The notes beneath the pieces were generated by a model, which ran no database searches, had not been told where the DNA came from, and saw only the letters and a program-made list of their open reading frames with translations. Shown one piece after another: positions 54,720-62,855 of a stretch of 64,000 nucleotides of DNA. Origin of the DNA: Thioalkalivibrio sp. ALJ3 (GTDB lineage: Bacteria; Pseudomonadota; Gammaproteobacteria; Ectothiorhodospirales; Ectothiorhodospiraceae); the NCBI RefSeq assembly GCF_000377205.1, contig NZ_KB897905.1:802586-866585 (forward strand). The letters are read 5' to 3'. The position numbers were made by a program, and so were the translations under genes. Every line of letters starts with the position of its first letter. The first letter of the stretch is position 1.

Positions 54720-55553
54720 ATGATCGAACCGCCCAGGGACGCGGCCCTGACCGCCCTGATGCAGGAAGTGGGTGGTCTGGCCGAGGATGCTGGCCGTGCC
54801 ATCCTCGAGATCTACGAGACCCGCTTCGCGGTCACCGAGAAGGATGACCGTTCCCCGTTGACCGAGGCCGACCTGGCCGCGCACCGCGTGATCGCACAGG
54901 GGCTGCGCGAAATTGCGCCGGAGTGGCCGGTGCTGTCCGAGGAGGGGCAGGATGTCCCGTTCGAGCGCCGCCAGCAGTGGCGGACCTACTGGCTGATCGA
55001 TCCCCTCGATGGTACCCGCGAGTTCGTGAAGCGCACGGGCGAGTTCACGGTCAATATCGCTCTGATTCATGAGCACGAGCCGCTGATGGGGGTGGTCTGG
55101 AGCCCGGTCCTGCAGCGGCTGTACGCAGGCCACGCCGGGGGCGGCGCCATCCGGCGTGATGGTTCGGAGGCCCCGCGCACCATCGAAGTGGCGCGCGACC
55201 GTATCGACACCGAGCACCCGCTGGTGGCAGGCAGTCGTTCGCACGGGGCCGAGCGGCTGAATGCCGTGCTCGAACGCCTGGGGCCGCACGACCTGGTGAG
55301 TCTGGGCAGCTCGATGAAGCTATGCATGGTGGCCGAGGGGGCCGCGGACATCTATCCGCGGCTGGGGCCTACCAGCGAGTGGGATACCGCGGCGGCGCAC
55401 GCGGTAGTGCGGGCCGCGGGCGGGCATGTGACGGACCTCCGCGGGCAGGAGCTTCGCTACAACACCAAGGAGAGCATGCTCAATCCCGAGTTTCTGGTCT
55501 GCGCCGGCAATCCGGCGCGCTGGCTGCGCCGCCTCGGCCTCCCCGACGACTAG
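54720..55553 (+). CDS. cysQ: 3'(2'),5'-bisphosphate nucleotidase CysQ
   Basis: This 277-residue protein of the inositol-monophosphatase superfamily has SPLTEADLAAHRVI, PVLSEEGQDVPFE, the metal site LIDPLDGTREFVKRTGEFTVNIALI, and a C-terminal GPTSEWDTAAAHAVVRAAGG. It removes 3'-phosphate from PAP in sulfate assimilation. It starts at ATG 54720 with AGAAAGGA upstream; the longer open frame is another gene's context. Confidence 0.95.
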   Translation: MIEPPRDAALTALMQEVGGLAEDAGRAILEIYETRFAVTEKDDRSPLTEADLAAHRVIAQGLREIAPEWPVLSEEGQDVPFERRQQWRTYWLIDPLDGTREFVKRTGEFTVNIALIHEHEPLMGVVWSPVLQRLYAGHAGGGAIRRDGSEAPRTIEVARDRIDTEHPLVAGSRSHGAERLNAVLERLGPHDLVSLGSSMKLCMVAEGAADIYPRLGPTSEWDTAAAHAVVRAAGGHVTDLRGQELRYNTKESMLNPEFLVCAGNPARWLRRLGLPDD

Positions 55554-55614
55554 CCTTCTCCCGCCCACCAGCTAGCGGGCCTTGATGTGCCCTGGTTGGC
55601 CCTCAGCGTCGCTG

Positions 55615-56440
55615 AGGCTGGGCTTGGTTCGGCCTCTGGAGTTTACGGTGCCTTCGGTCCACCGCCTGCCAAGCGCTCACTCGCGAGCGCACCGCGAGAT
55701 ACTTTCTTGCTTGCCCAAGAAAGTACCCGTCGAGGCGCACCCGGATTCCGCCCGGGGACCTTGCTCCAGGGCCCTCGGGCCGGCGGCGCTGAAACTCGCT
55801 GCGCTACGCTCCGCTCAGACAGTCAGCGCCCCCGTTTTTATTGTGAATCGTCCGTCCCGAGGACCCTTCCGCAAGGGGCTTCATACGGGGGGATAAGGTC
55901 AAAACAGAAGGTCTCCCCGCGCTTGTGCTTAGCTCCAACGCCGTAGAGTGCGGTTGAGCGCAGCGAAACGCACCGTTCCGACGTCGGGGCAATCCTGATG
56001 CGATTCGCTACGCTCATCGGCATCCTGCCTATCCCCCGGCGCCCGCTTGCGGGCGCGGCACGCCATGGCCGTAGGCCGCGCGTGCCGATGATGTCCGAAG
56101 ACCTAGCCTCCACCCATAAGCACAATCGCCGGGACAGCCGTTGTCTTGACCTTCACCCCCGTTGTCGTCGCGCCGAGTGGAGAGGGTTTTCGCGGGAAGA
56201 GAGGCGCTGACTGTCTGAGCGGAGCGTAGCGCAGCGAGTTTCAGCGCCGCCCGCGAAAAGCCTCGGAGCGAGGGAAACCCCGGCCCGCACAGCGGGCCGG
56301 GGTCGCGGCAGTCGGGCGTGTTTCTTGGGTACTTCTTTGCACGAGCAAAGAAGTACCTCGCGGCGCGCTCGCGAGTGAGCGCTTGGCAGTATGCGGACCG
56401 AAGGCACCGTAAACACCGGATGATGAACCAAGCCCAGCCT
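55615..56440. repeat. Inverted-repeat module, non-coding
   Basis: Two arms (about 55615-55830 and 56203-56440) are imperfect inverted copies of one another, sharing stretches such as AAACTCGCTGCGCTACGCTC and CAAGCGCTCACTCGCGAGCG. Each arm contains a terminator-like hairpin (55701-55724, ACTTTCTTGC...; 56329-56357, GTACTTCTTTGC...GCAAAGAAGTAC). The ~370-bp centre has GC-rich hairpins and no conserved ORF. Repeats of this look occur in xanthomonads and halomonads. It fills the 910-bp gap between cysQ and proC. Confidence 0.75.
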
Positions 56441-56463
56441 GAAAAGCGGTGGCGCGGAGCGCT

Positions 56464-57282
56464 CTACTGTCCGAGTTCGCGCGAGCGCTCGGCCGCTGCC
56501 GCCATCGCGCGGCGCATAAGTCCGCGCAGGTCGCCGTCCTCCAGCACCTGCAGGGCCCGCTCGGTGGTGCCGCCCGGTGACGTCACGCGGTGACGCAGTT
56601 CGGCGGGTGGCTCGTCGCTTTCGGCGGCCAGCCGGGTCGCACCCGCCAGTGTGCCGAGGGTCAACTCCAGGGCGGTGTCGGGTGGCAGCCCGAGCGACTG
56701 CGCGGCGTCCTGCATCGCCTCGATCATCATGAAGACGTAGGCCGGGCCGCTGCCCGAGGTCGCCGTGACCGCGTGCATCAGCTCCTCGTCCGCTACCGGG
56801 ATCGCCCGCCCCACTGACTCCAGCAGGCGATTGGCGGTGTCACGGTCCTCGGCGGTGGCCGTGGGGGCGGCGAACAGGCCGGTCACGCCGGCGCCGACCA
56901 GGGCCGGTGTATTGGGCATGGCGCGCACGAGGCGAGTGTCGTCACCGAGCCAGCCGGCCAGTTGGGCCGTCGTTATGCCGGCGGCTACCGAGATCACCAG
57001 GGGTTGCCCGCGGGCGACTGCCTCGCGCAGCGTGGGAGCCAGGTCCGGCAGGGTCTGTGGCTTGACCGCGAGCACCAGCGTGGCGCTGCCCTCGGCGAGC
57101 GTCTCGGGGTTCGCGGCCTGCAGCCCGGGATAGCGGGCCTGGAGATCGCGCACGCGTTCGGCGCTCTTGTCGGCGATCGCGATGCGTTCGGCATCGTGGC
57201 CGGACTGGACCAGCCCCTGCAGCAGGGCTTCCCCCATGTTGCCGGCGCCGACAAAGCCGACTTCGAAGCGATGTTCCGTCAT
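56464..57282 (-). CDS. proC: Pyrroline-5-carboxylate reductase
   Basis: This 272-residue protein has an NAD(P)H Rossmann motif VGFVGAGNMGEALLQGL, LVLAVKPQTLPDL, VRAMPNTPALVGAGVTGLFA and the closing ATSGSGPAYVFMMIEAMQDAA and RHRVTSPGGTTERALQVLE. It makes the last step of proline synthesis, useful for osmotic balance. Its ATG overlaps the yggS stop (ATGA), a very conserved yggS-proC pairing. Confidence 0.97.
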   Translation of the reverse strand: MTEHRFEVGFVGAGNMGEALLQGLVQSGHDAERIAIADKSAERVRDLQARYPGLQAANPETLAEGSATLVLAVKPQTLPDLAPTLREAVARGQPLVISVAAGITTAQLAGWLGDDTRLVRAMPNTPALVGAGVTGLFAAPTATAEDRDTANRLLESVGRAIPVADEELMHAVTATSGSGPAYVFMMIEAMQDAAQSLGLPPDTALELTLGTLAGATRLAAESDEPPAELRHRVTSPGGTTERALQVLEDGDLRGLMRRAMAAAAERSRELGQ

Positions 57283-58010
57283 GCGGACTCCTGTGTTGAT
57301 GGGTTACTGGCTGGCGCCGCTCGTGGGCCAAACAAGGCGGTGCCAATGCGAATCACAGTGGCACCCTCGAGAATTGCGGCCTCAAGATCGCCCGACATGC
57401 CCATGGACAGGGTGTCCAGGGAGTGCCCCCGCGCATTGAGTTCGTCCTGCAGCTGGCGCAGCCGGGCAAACGGCTGACGCTGGCACTCGCGATCACTTTC
57501 CGCGGCCGGCAGGGTCATCAGGCCGCGCAGCGTCAGCCCGGGCAGGTTCGCGACGGTGTCGGCCAGCGCGGCGGCGGCCTCCGGAGGGACACCCGCCTTC
57601 TGGCTCTCGTCCGAGACATTGATCTGCAGGCAGACCTGCAAGGGCGGCAGGTCTGCCGGGCGCTGTTCCGACAGGCGGCGGGCAATGCGCTCGCGGTCGA
57701 TGGTGTGTACCCAGTGAGCGCGCTCGGCGACCGGGCGGGTCTTGTTGCTCTGCAGCGCGCCGATGTAGTGCCACTCGAGCCCCAGGGGCTCCGGGCCGGT
57801 CTCGAGTGCGTCGAACTTGTCGACCAGTTCCTGCACATAGTTCTCGCCGAACGCTGTCTGTCCGAGGGTGTGCAGCGCGCGGATGTCGTCGGCCGCACGG
57901 GTCTTGGATACGGCCAGCAGCTGCACCGTGTCGGGGTCGCGTCCGGCCTGCTCGCAGGCATGAACCATGCGTTCGCGAACGGCCTTCAGTGCGTGGTCTG
58001 GTGCGCTCAT
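57279..58010 (-). CDS. yggS: PLP homeostasis protein YggS/PROSC
   Basis: This 243-residue PLP-binding TIM-barrel protein has Lys36 in VQLLAVSKTRAADDI, FGENYVQELVDK, WHYIGALQSNKTR, LSMGMSGDLEAAILEGATVIRIGTALFG. It controls vitamin B6 and amino-acid metabolism rather than catalysis. ATG 58010 is used; it is divergent from pilT, as in many gammaproteobacteria. The 143-bp gap has only a candidate pilT leader. Confidence 0.95.
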   Translation of the reverse strand: MSAPDHALKAVRERMVHACEQAGRDPDTVQLLAVSKTRAADDIRALHTLGQTAFGENYVQELVDKFDALETGPEPLGLEWHYIGALQSNKTRPVAERAHWVHTIDRERIARRLSEQRPADLPPLQVCLQINVSDESQKAGVPPEAAAALADTVANLPGLTLRGLMTLPAAESDRECQRQPFARLRQLQDELNARGHSLDTLSMGMSGDLEAAILEGATVIRIGTALFGPRAAPASNPSTQESA

Positions 58011-58153
58011 GGCCCTATGATATAGTCCGATGAAACGTAAGGGCACCGCCGTCAGGCGGGTGGTGTCCGCCACACGCTGGGGGGCCCGGCAGGGCGCCGC
58101 CCGGGATGGGGCGCTGGGGCTGGCGGCCTGTCTCCGGCTGGACAGGGGGATGC

Positions 58154-59188
58154 ATGGATATCACGCAGCTGCTGGCCTTTTCGGTCAAGAACGGGGCCTC
58201 GGATCTGCACATCTCGGCGGGCATGCCGCCGATGGTGCGCATCGACGGCGATATGCGCCGCGTGAATGTGCCGGTCATGGACCACAAGGAGGTCCAGGGC
58301 CTGATCTACGACATCATGAACGACCGCCAGCGCAAGGACTACGAGGAGTTCCTGGAGACGGACTTCTCGTTCGAGGTCTCGGGGCTGGCGCGTTTTCGTG
58401 TCAACGCGTTCAACCAGGACCGGGGCGCTGCGGCGGTCTTTCGTACCATTCCCTCCAAGGTGCTCACGCTGGAAGAACTGGCGGCACCGCGTATCTTCGA
58501 GGAGATCGCCAACTATCCGCGTGGCATTGTGCTGGTGACCGGCCCGACCGGTTCGGGCAAGTCGACCACGCTGGCGGGCATGGTCAACCACCGCAACGAA
58601 AACGATTACGGGCACATCCTGACGATCGAGGACCCGATCGAATTCGTGCACGAATCGAAGAAGTCGCTGGTGAACCAGCGCGAAGTGCACCGCGATACCC
58701 ATGGCTTTTCCGAGGCGCTGCGTTCGGCCCTGCGCGAGGATCCCGACACCATCCTGGTCGGCGAGCTGCGTGATCTCGAGACGATCCGCCTTGCGCTGAC
58801 TGCGGCCGAGACCGGTCACCTGGTCTTTGGAACCCTGCATACCAGTTCCGCCGCCAAGACGATCGACCGTATTGTTGATGTGTTCCCGGCGGCCGAGAAG
58901 GACATGGTGCGAGCGATGCTGTCCGAGTCGTTGCGCGCGGTGATTGCGCAGACCCTGATGAAGAAGATTGGGGGTGGTCGTGTCGCGGCGCACGAGATCA
59001 TGCTTGGAACACCGGCCATTCGAAACCTGATCCGCGAGAACAAAATCGCGCAAATGTACTCGACTATCCAGACCAGTGCCGGAACCGGTATGCAGACCCT
59101 CGACCAGTGCCTGAAGGACATGCTGGCCCAGGGCGTGATCAGTCGCGACGACGCCAAGCGCAAGGCCTCCAACCCGGATTCGTTCTGA
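58154..59188 (+). CDS. pilT: Type IV pilus retraction ATPase PilT
   Basis: This 344-residue protein starts MDITQLLAFSVKNGASDLHISAGMPP and has Walker A GPTGSGKST, the Asp box (LTIEDPIEFVH), Walker B ILVGELRDLET, His box GTLHTSSAAKTIDR, and the PilT-specific PAIRNLIREN. It depolymerises type IV pili for twitching. ATG 58154 (AGGGGG upstream) is the standard start; two further PilT-like genes follow. Confidence 0.97.
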   Translation: MDITQLLAFSVKNGASDLHISAGMPPMVRIDGDMRRVNVPVMDHKEVQGLIYDIMNDRQRKDYEEFLETDFSFEVSGLARFRVNAFNQDRGAAAVFRTIPSKVLTLEELAAPRIFEEIANYPRGIVLVTGPTGSGKSTTLAGMVNHRNENDYGHILTIEDPIEFVHESKKSLVNQREVHRDTHGFSEALRSALREDPDTILVGELRDLETIRLALTAAETGHLVFGTLHTSSAAKTIDRIVDVFPAAEKDMVRAMLSESLRAVIAQTLMKKIGGGRVAAHEIMLGTPAIRNLIRENKIAQMYSTIQTSAGTGMQTLDQCLKDMLAQGVISRDDAKRKASNPDSF

Positions 59189-59230
59189 GCCCCCATCCCG
59201 GGTTGGGGATCTGACAACGGGAGAAGCACC

Positions 59231-60403
59231 ATGGATCGTGACAAGGCGATCAAGTACATGCATGACCTGCTGCGGGCCCTGGTGGACCGTGGTGGCTCGG
59301 ACCTGTTCATCACCGTCGGCATGCCCCCGGCGGCGAAGATCGACGGTCGTGTGGTGCCGATGACGGAGCAGAAACTCACACCGTCGCACACCCAGGCACT
59401 GGTGCGTGCGTTGATGAACGACAAGCAGTCGGCGGAGTTCGAGCGACACCAGGAGTGCAACTTCGCGATTGGCTTGCAGGGGGTCTCGCGTTTTCGCGTG
59501 AATGTGTTCACCCAGCGTGGCAGCCCCGGAATGGTGCTGCGTACGATCAACTCGGTGATTCCTAGATTCGAGGACATCCAGATGCCCCCGCAGCTGGAGG
59601 AGATCACCCAGGAGCGCCGAGGCCTGGTGATCTTTGTCGGCGGCACCGGCTCGGGGAAGTCGACCTCGCTGGCCGCCATGATCGGTTATCGCAACCGCAC
59701 CTCCGCGGATCACATTGTCACTATCGAGGACCCGATCGAGTTCGTCCACGAGCATGACAAGAGCATCATCACCCAGCGCGAGGTGGGCGTGGACACCGAG
59801 GGTTACGAGATCGCGCTGAAGAACACCCTGCGCCAGGCGCCGGATGTCATCCTGATTGGCGAGATCCGCGACCGCGAGACGATGGATTATGCCATCGCCT
59901 TTGCCGAGACCGGGCACCTGTGCCTGTCCACCCTGCATGCCAACAGCACCAACCAGGCGCTGGACCGCATCATCAACTTCTTCCCCGAGGACCGGCGCGA
60001 ACAACTGCTGATGGATCTGTCGCTGAACCTGAAAGCGGTGATCTCGCAGCGCCTGGTGCGGCAGGAACATGGCGAGGGCCGCGTGCCGGCGGTGGAGATC
60101 CTGATCAACACCCCGCTGATGGCCGATCTGATGCTGAAGGGTGCGGTGCACGAGATGAAGGAACTGATGTCGCGCTCCCGCGAGCAGGGCATGCAGACCT
60201 TTGACCAGGCACTGTTCGACCTCTACGAGACCCGCAAGATTAGTTACGAGGAGGCCCTGCGCAACGCCGATTCGGTGAACGACCTGCGCCTGCGTATCAA
60301 GCTCGATTCACGGCGTGCACAGGACGATGGTGCTCCGGCGGTGTCCGACGAGGGCGAGGGTCTGGCGGTGGACGAACGTCCAGAGGACTACAGCGTCCGC
60401 TGA
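59231..60403 (+). CDS. pilU: PilT-dependent retraction ATPase PilU
   Basis: This 390-residue protein has Walker A GGTGSGKST, IEDPIEFVHEHDKS, Walker B VILIGEIRDRETM, and CLSTLHANSTNQALDRIINF. It lacks the AIRNLIRE motif (INTPLMADLMLKGAV), as PilU does. The C-terminal tail (about 350-390) is acidic. PilU assists PilT-powered retraction. It lies 42 bp after pilT. Confidence 0.93.
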   Translation: MDRDKAIKYMHDLLRALVDRGGSDLFITVGMPPAAKIDGRVVPMTEQKLTPSHTQALVRALMNDKQSAEFERHQECNFAIGLQGVSRFRVNVFTQRGSPGMVLRTINSVIPRFEDIQMPPQLEEITQERRGLVIFVGGTGSGKSTSLAAMIGYRNRTSADHIVTIEDPIEFVHEHDKSIITQREVGVDTEGYEIALKNTLRQAPDVILIGEIRDRETMDYAIAFAETGHLCLSTLHANSTNQALDRIINFFPEDRREQLLMDLSLNLKAVISQRLVRQEHGEGRVPAVEILINTPLMADLMLKGAVHEMKELMSRSREQGMQTFDQALFDLYETRKISYEEALRNADSVNDLRLRIKLDSRRAQDDGAPAVSDEGEGLAVDERPEDYSVR

Positions 60404-60430
60404 CGGCCTGCGCCGACCGGGAGATCACTA

Positions 60431-61549
60431 ATGAGCCAGATGCAGATCGAACCGTACCTGAGTCTGATGGCGCAGAAGAGGGCCTCGGATCTGTTTTTCG
60501 TGACCGGTGCGCCCGCGAGTATCAAGGTCGACGGGATCCTGCAGCCGATCTCGCGCAAGGCCCTTGCCCCCGGTCAGGCGGAGGCCATCGCGCGCGAGAT
60601 GATGAACGAGCACCAGGCCGAGATCTTCGACCGCGAGACGGCGGTCAACTTCGGCATTTCGCGCTCCGGGCTGGGACGCTTTCGCGTGAACGTCTATCGC
60701 CAGCGCAGCGAGGTTGCGATGGTGATCCGCTTTATCCGCATGTCCATTCCGACCATCGAACAACTCGGGCTGCCCGCAGTCTTGCAGGAGTTTGTCGCGC
60801 ACCAGGATGGGCTGATCCTGATCGTCGGCGCCACCGGGACGGGGAAATCCACCACGCTGGCTTCGATGATCGATCATCGCAATACGCATTCCAGCGGTCA
60901 CATCCTCACTGTCGAGGACCCGATCGAGTTTCTCTTTACACACAAGCGTTCGATCGTCGGGCAGCGTGAGGTGGGGATCGACACGCCGAGCTATGATCAC
61001 GCCCTGCAGGAGGGTATGCGCGAGGCCCCGGACGTGATCATGATTGGCGAGGTGCGTTCGCGCGAGACTATGCGCGCGGCGCTGACCTATGCCGACACCG
61101 GCCACCTCGTACTGACGACCCTGCACGCGACCAATGCCAGTCAGGCCCTGGATCGCGTGATCAACCTGTTCCCCGAAGACAACCGTTCGCAGATCCTCTC
61201 GGATCTGTCGCTGAACCTGCGCGCGATCATCGCCCAGCGGCTGTTGCAGACCAAGGACGGGCAGCGTGTGGCCGCGCTGGAAATCATGGTGAACACGCCG
61301 TATATCGCCGAACTGATCCGTGACGAGAAGATCAGCGAGATCAAGGAGATCATGGCCAAGGGCAGCTCGGTGGGTATGCAGACCTTCGATCAGGCCATCG
61401 TCAAGCTGTTCAAGGGCGGCCGGGTCATGCTGGACGAGGCCCTGAACAAGGCGGATTCGCGCGCCGATCTTGAATGGCGCCTCAACTTCGGTGGCGGCGT
61501 CTCCGCAGCCGACGAGGCCGAGGAAGACCTTCAACTCCCCGAGCGGTAG
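60431..61549 (+). CDS. Third PilT/PilU-family ATPase (PilU2-like)
   Basis: This 372-residue protein starts MSQMQIEPYLSLMAQKRASDLFF and has Walker A GATGTGKST, IEFLFTHKRSIVGQ, Walker B VIMIGEVRSRETM, and LTTLHATNASQALDRVINLF. It also lacks AIRNLIRE (NTPYIAELIRDEKISE). It looks more like PilU than PilT but is distinct from the upstream pilU. Tandem pilT-pilU-pilU2 suggests specialised retraction. Confidence 0.9.
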   Translation: MSQMQIEPYLSLMAQKRASDLFFVTGAPASIKVDGILQPISRKALAPGQAEAIAREMMNEHQAEIFDRETAVNFGISRSGLGRFRVNVYRQRSEVAMVIRFIRMSIPTIEQLGLPAVLQEFVAHQDGLILIVGATGTGKSTTLASMIDHRNTHSSGHILTVEDPIEFLFTHKRSIVGQREVGIDTPSYDHALQEGMREAPDVIMIGEVRSRETMRAALTYADTGHLVLTTLHATNASQALDRVINLFPEDNRSQILSDLSLNLRAIIAQRLLQTKDGQRVAALEIMVNTPYIAELIRDEKISEIKEIMAKGSSVGMQTFDQAIVKLFKGGRVMLDEALNKADSRADLEWRLNFGGGVSAADEAEEDLQLPER

Positions 61550-61655
61550 GATGCGCTGAGCGAAGCGAACCGCATCACCCTCCGTTCCTGCAACTCAGAC
61601 TCCGGATCGTCTCCGTGAGCTTTACGGGGTGAAGGTCTCGGTCGGGGTTCGCCCC

Positions 61656-62561
61656 TCAGGCCCGCGCCGGCTCCGGGAATACGTCGGCGGCGGCGAATAC
61701 CGGGCCATCCACGCAGACTCGCTTCATCGCGACTCCGTCGGGGGAGCGCACCGGTACCGTGCAGCCGGCGCAGCCGCCCACCGCGCAGGCCATGAATTCC
61801 TCCAACGAAACCTGACAGGGCAGGCCGAACTCTGCCGCCAGTTCCGCGCAGGCCTCGAGCATCGGGTGCGGGCCGCAGGCATAGAGCTCGACCTGATCAC
61901 GTTCCGCAGGCGAGAGCGTCTTGAGCCAGGCCCGGCCAAGATCGGTCACGAAGCCGTCGTGGGCGCCGGGGATACCGGCCTTCGAGGTCAGGCGGCAGGC
62001 CACGCCCCAGTCCTCCAGCAGCGGCAGGGTCGCGATCGCCCCGTCCGGCAGCCCTGGCCAGAGGATTTCCGAGGGTTTGGCGCGAAACGGGAACGGCACC
62101 TCGGAGCCTAGGATCGCGCGGGTCTGGCCCGCCTCGCCCTGGCGGCGCAGGTGGTCGGCCAGAAAGATCATTGGAGGGATGCCGACGCCCCCTCCGAGCA
62201 GCAGCCGCAGCGGGCGTTCGGGATTCAGCCGGAACGGGACCCCGATCGGCCCCAGCACACTCAGAGAGTCGCCCACCGGTTGCTGCGAGAGCGCCCGTGT
62301 GCCGTCGCCCACCACCTTGTAGAGGAACTCGACCCATCCGGCGTCGCGGTCGACCCGCTGGATCGACAGGGGGCGCCGCATCGGCAGATTCGGCGAACAC
62401 TGGATGTGGGCAAACTGCCCGGGCGCGGCATGGCGCGCGCATTCGGGCGCCTCGACGCGCAGGATCCACTGCTCGGCCCCGGCATCCTGGTGGTCCAGTA
62501 TGCGGGCGGCCTCCTGGAAGATTGTGCCGCGGTGGGGGCGTTCGGTGCCGGTGGCGGTCAT
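61656..62561 (-). CDS. pyrK: PyrK-like dihydroorotate dehydrogenase electron-transfer subunit
   Basis: This 301-residue flavin/iron-sulfur protein has PMRRPLSIQRVDRDAG (FAD-binding RPxS), LLLGGGVGIPPMIFLA (NAD-binding GGGxG), YACGPHPML, and a 2Fe-2S cluster motif CAVGGCAGCTVPV plus a later Cys. PyrK couples dihydroorotate oxidation to NAD in class 1B systems; partner pyrD is not in the window. A MITE copy lies just upstream at 62573, between it and the dihydroorotase-like gene. Confidence 0.87.
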   Translation of the reverse strand: MTATGTERPHRGTIFQEAARILDHQDAGAEQWILRVEAPECARHAAPGQFAHIQCSPNLPMRRPLSIQRVDRDAGWVEFLYKVVGDGTRALSQQPVGDSLSVLGPIGVPFRLNPERPLRLLLGGGVGIPPMIFLADHLRRQGEAGQTRAILGSEVPFPFRAKPSEILWPGLPDGAIATLPLLEDWGVACRLTSKAGIPGAHDGFVTDLGRAWLKTLSPAERDQVELYACGPHPMLEACAELAAEFGLPCQVSLEEFMACAVGGCAGCTVPVRSPDGVAMKRVCVDGPVFAAADVFPEPARA

Positions 62562-62572
62562 GCGTTGTCCTT

Positions 62573-62855
62573 AGGGAAACACTGGATAATGTACACGCTC
62601 GCGCTCGAGTCGCTTTTGCGTGCGAACAAGGCGCGGTGACTGCCGTGCAGTGACTCTGCACAAGGGAGCCGCAACGCCGTGCGCATGCAAAAGCGGCCGA
62701 GCCCCTGCTGTAATGGCTTGTGGGGTTGGCACCCCAGGTTCCCCGATCCAGCGTTGCGCCGCTTGCGGGTAGAACCACTACCCGCTGCGCGACGCGCCTT
62801 GTCTCGGAAAACCTGGGGTGCCAACGCGAGCGTGTACATTATTCAGTGTTTCCCT
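62573..62855. mobile_element. MITE-like palindromic repeat, copy 2
   Basis: A 283-bp element, the inverted relative of copy 1 (28005-28289). Ends AGGGAAACACTG and CAGTGTTTCCCT, with terminal repeats of about 31 bp that contain one mismatch. The same internal pair GTTGGCACCCCAGG and CCTGGGGTGCCAAC is present. One end runs into the dihydroorotase-like gene, supplying its last codons (GNTE) and TAA. No TSD or ORF was found. Confidence 0.85.

Noticed and set aside
55582..56431. Several ORFs of about 60-120 codons in the inverted-repeat module
   Set aside because: They arise from the repeat sequence itself, read in both arms and directions, with Arg/Pro-rich composition and no conservation signs.
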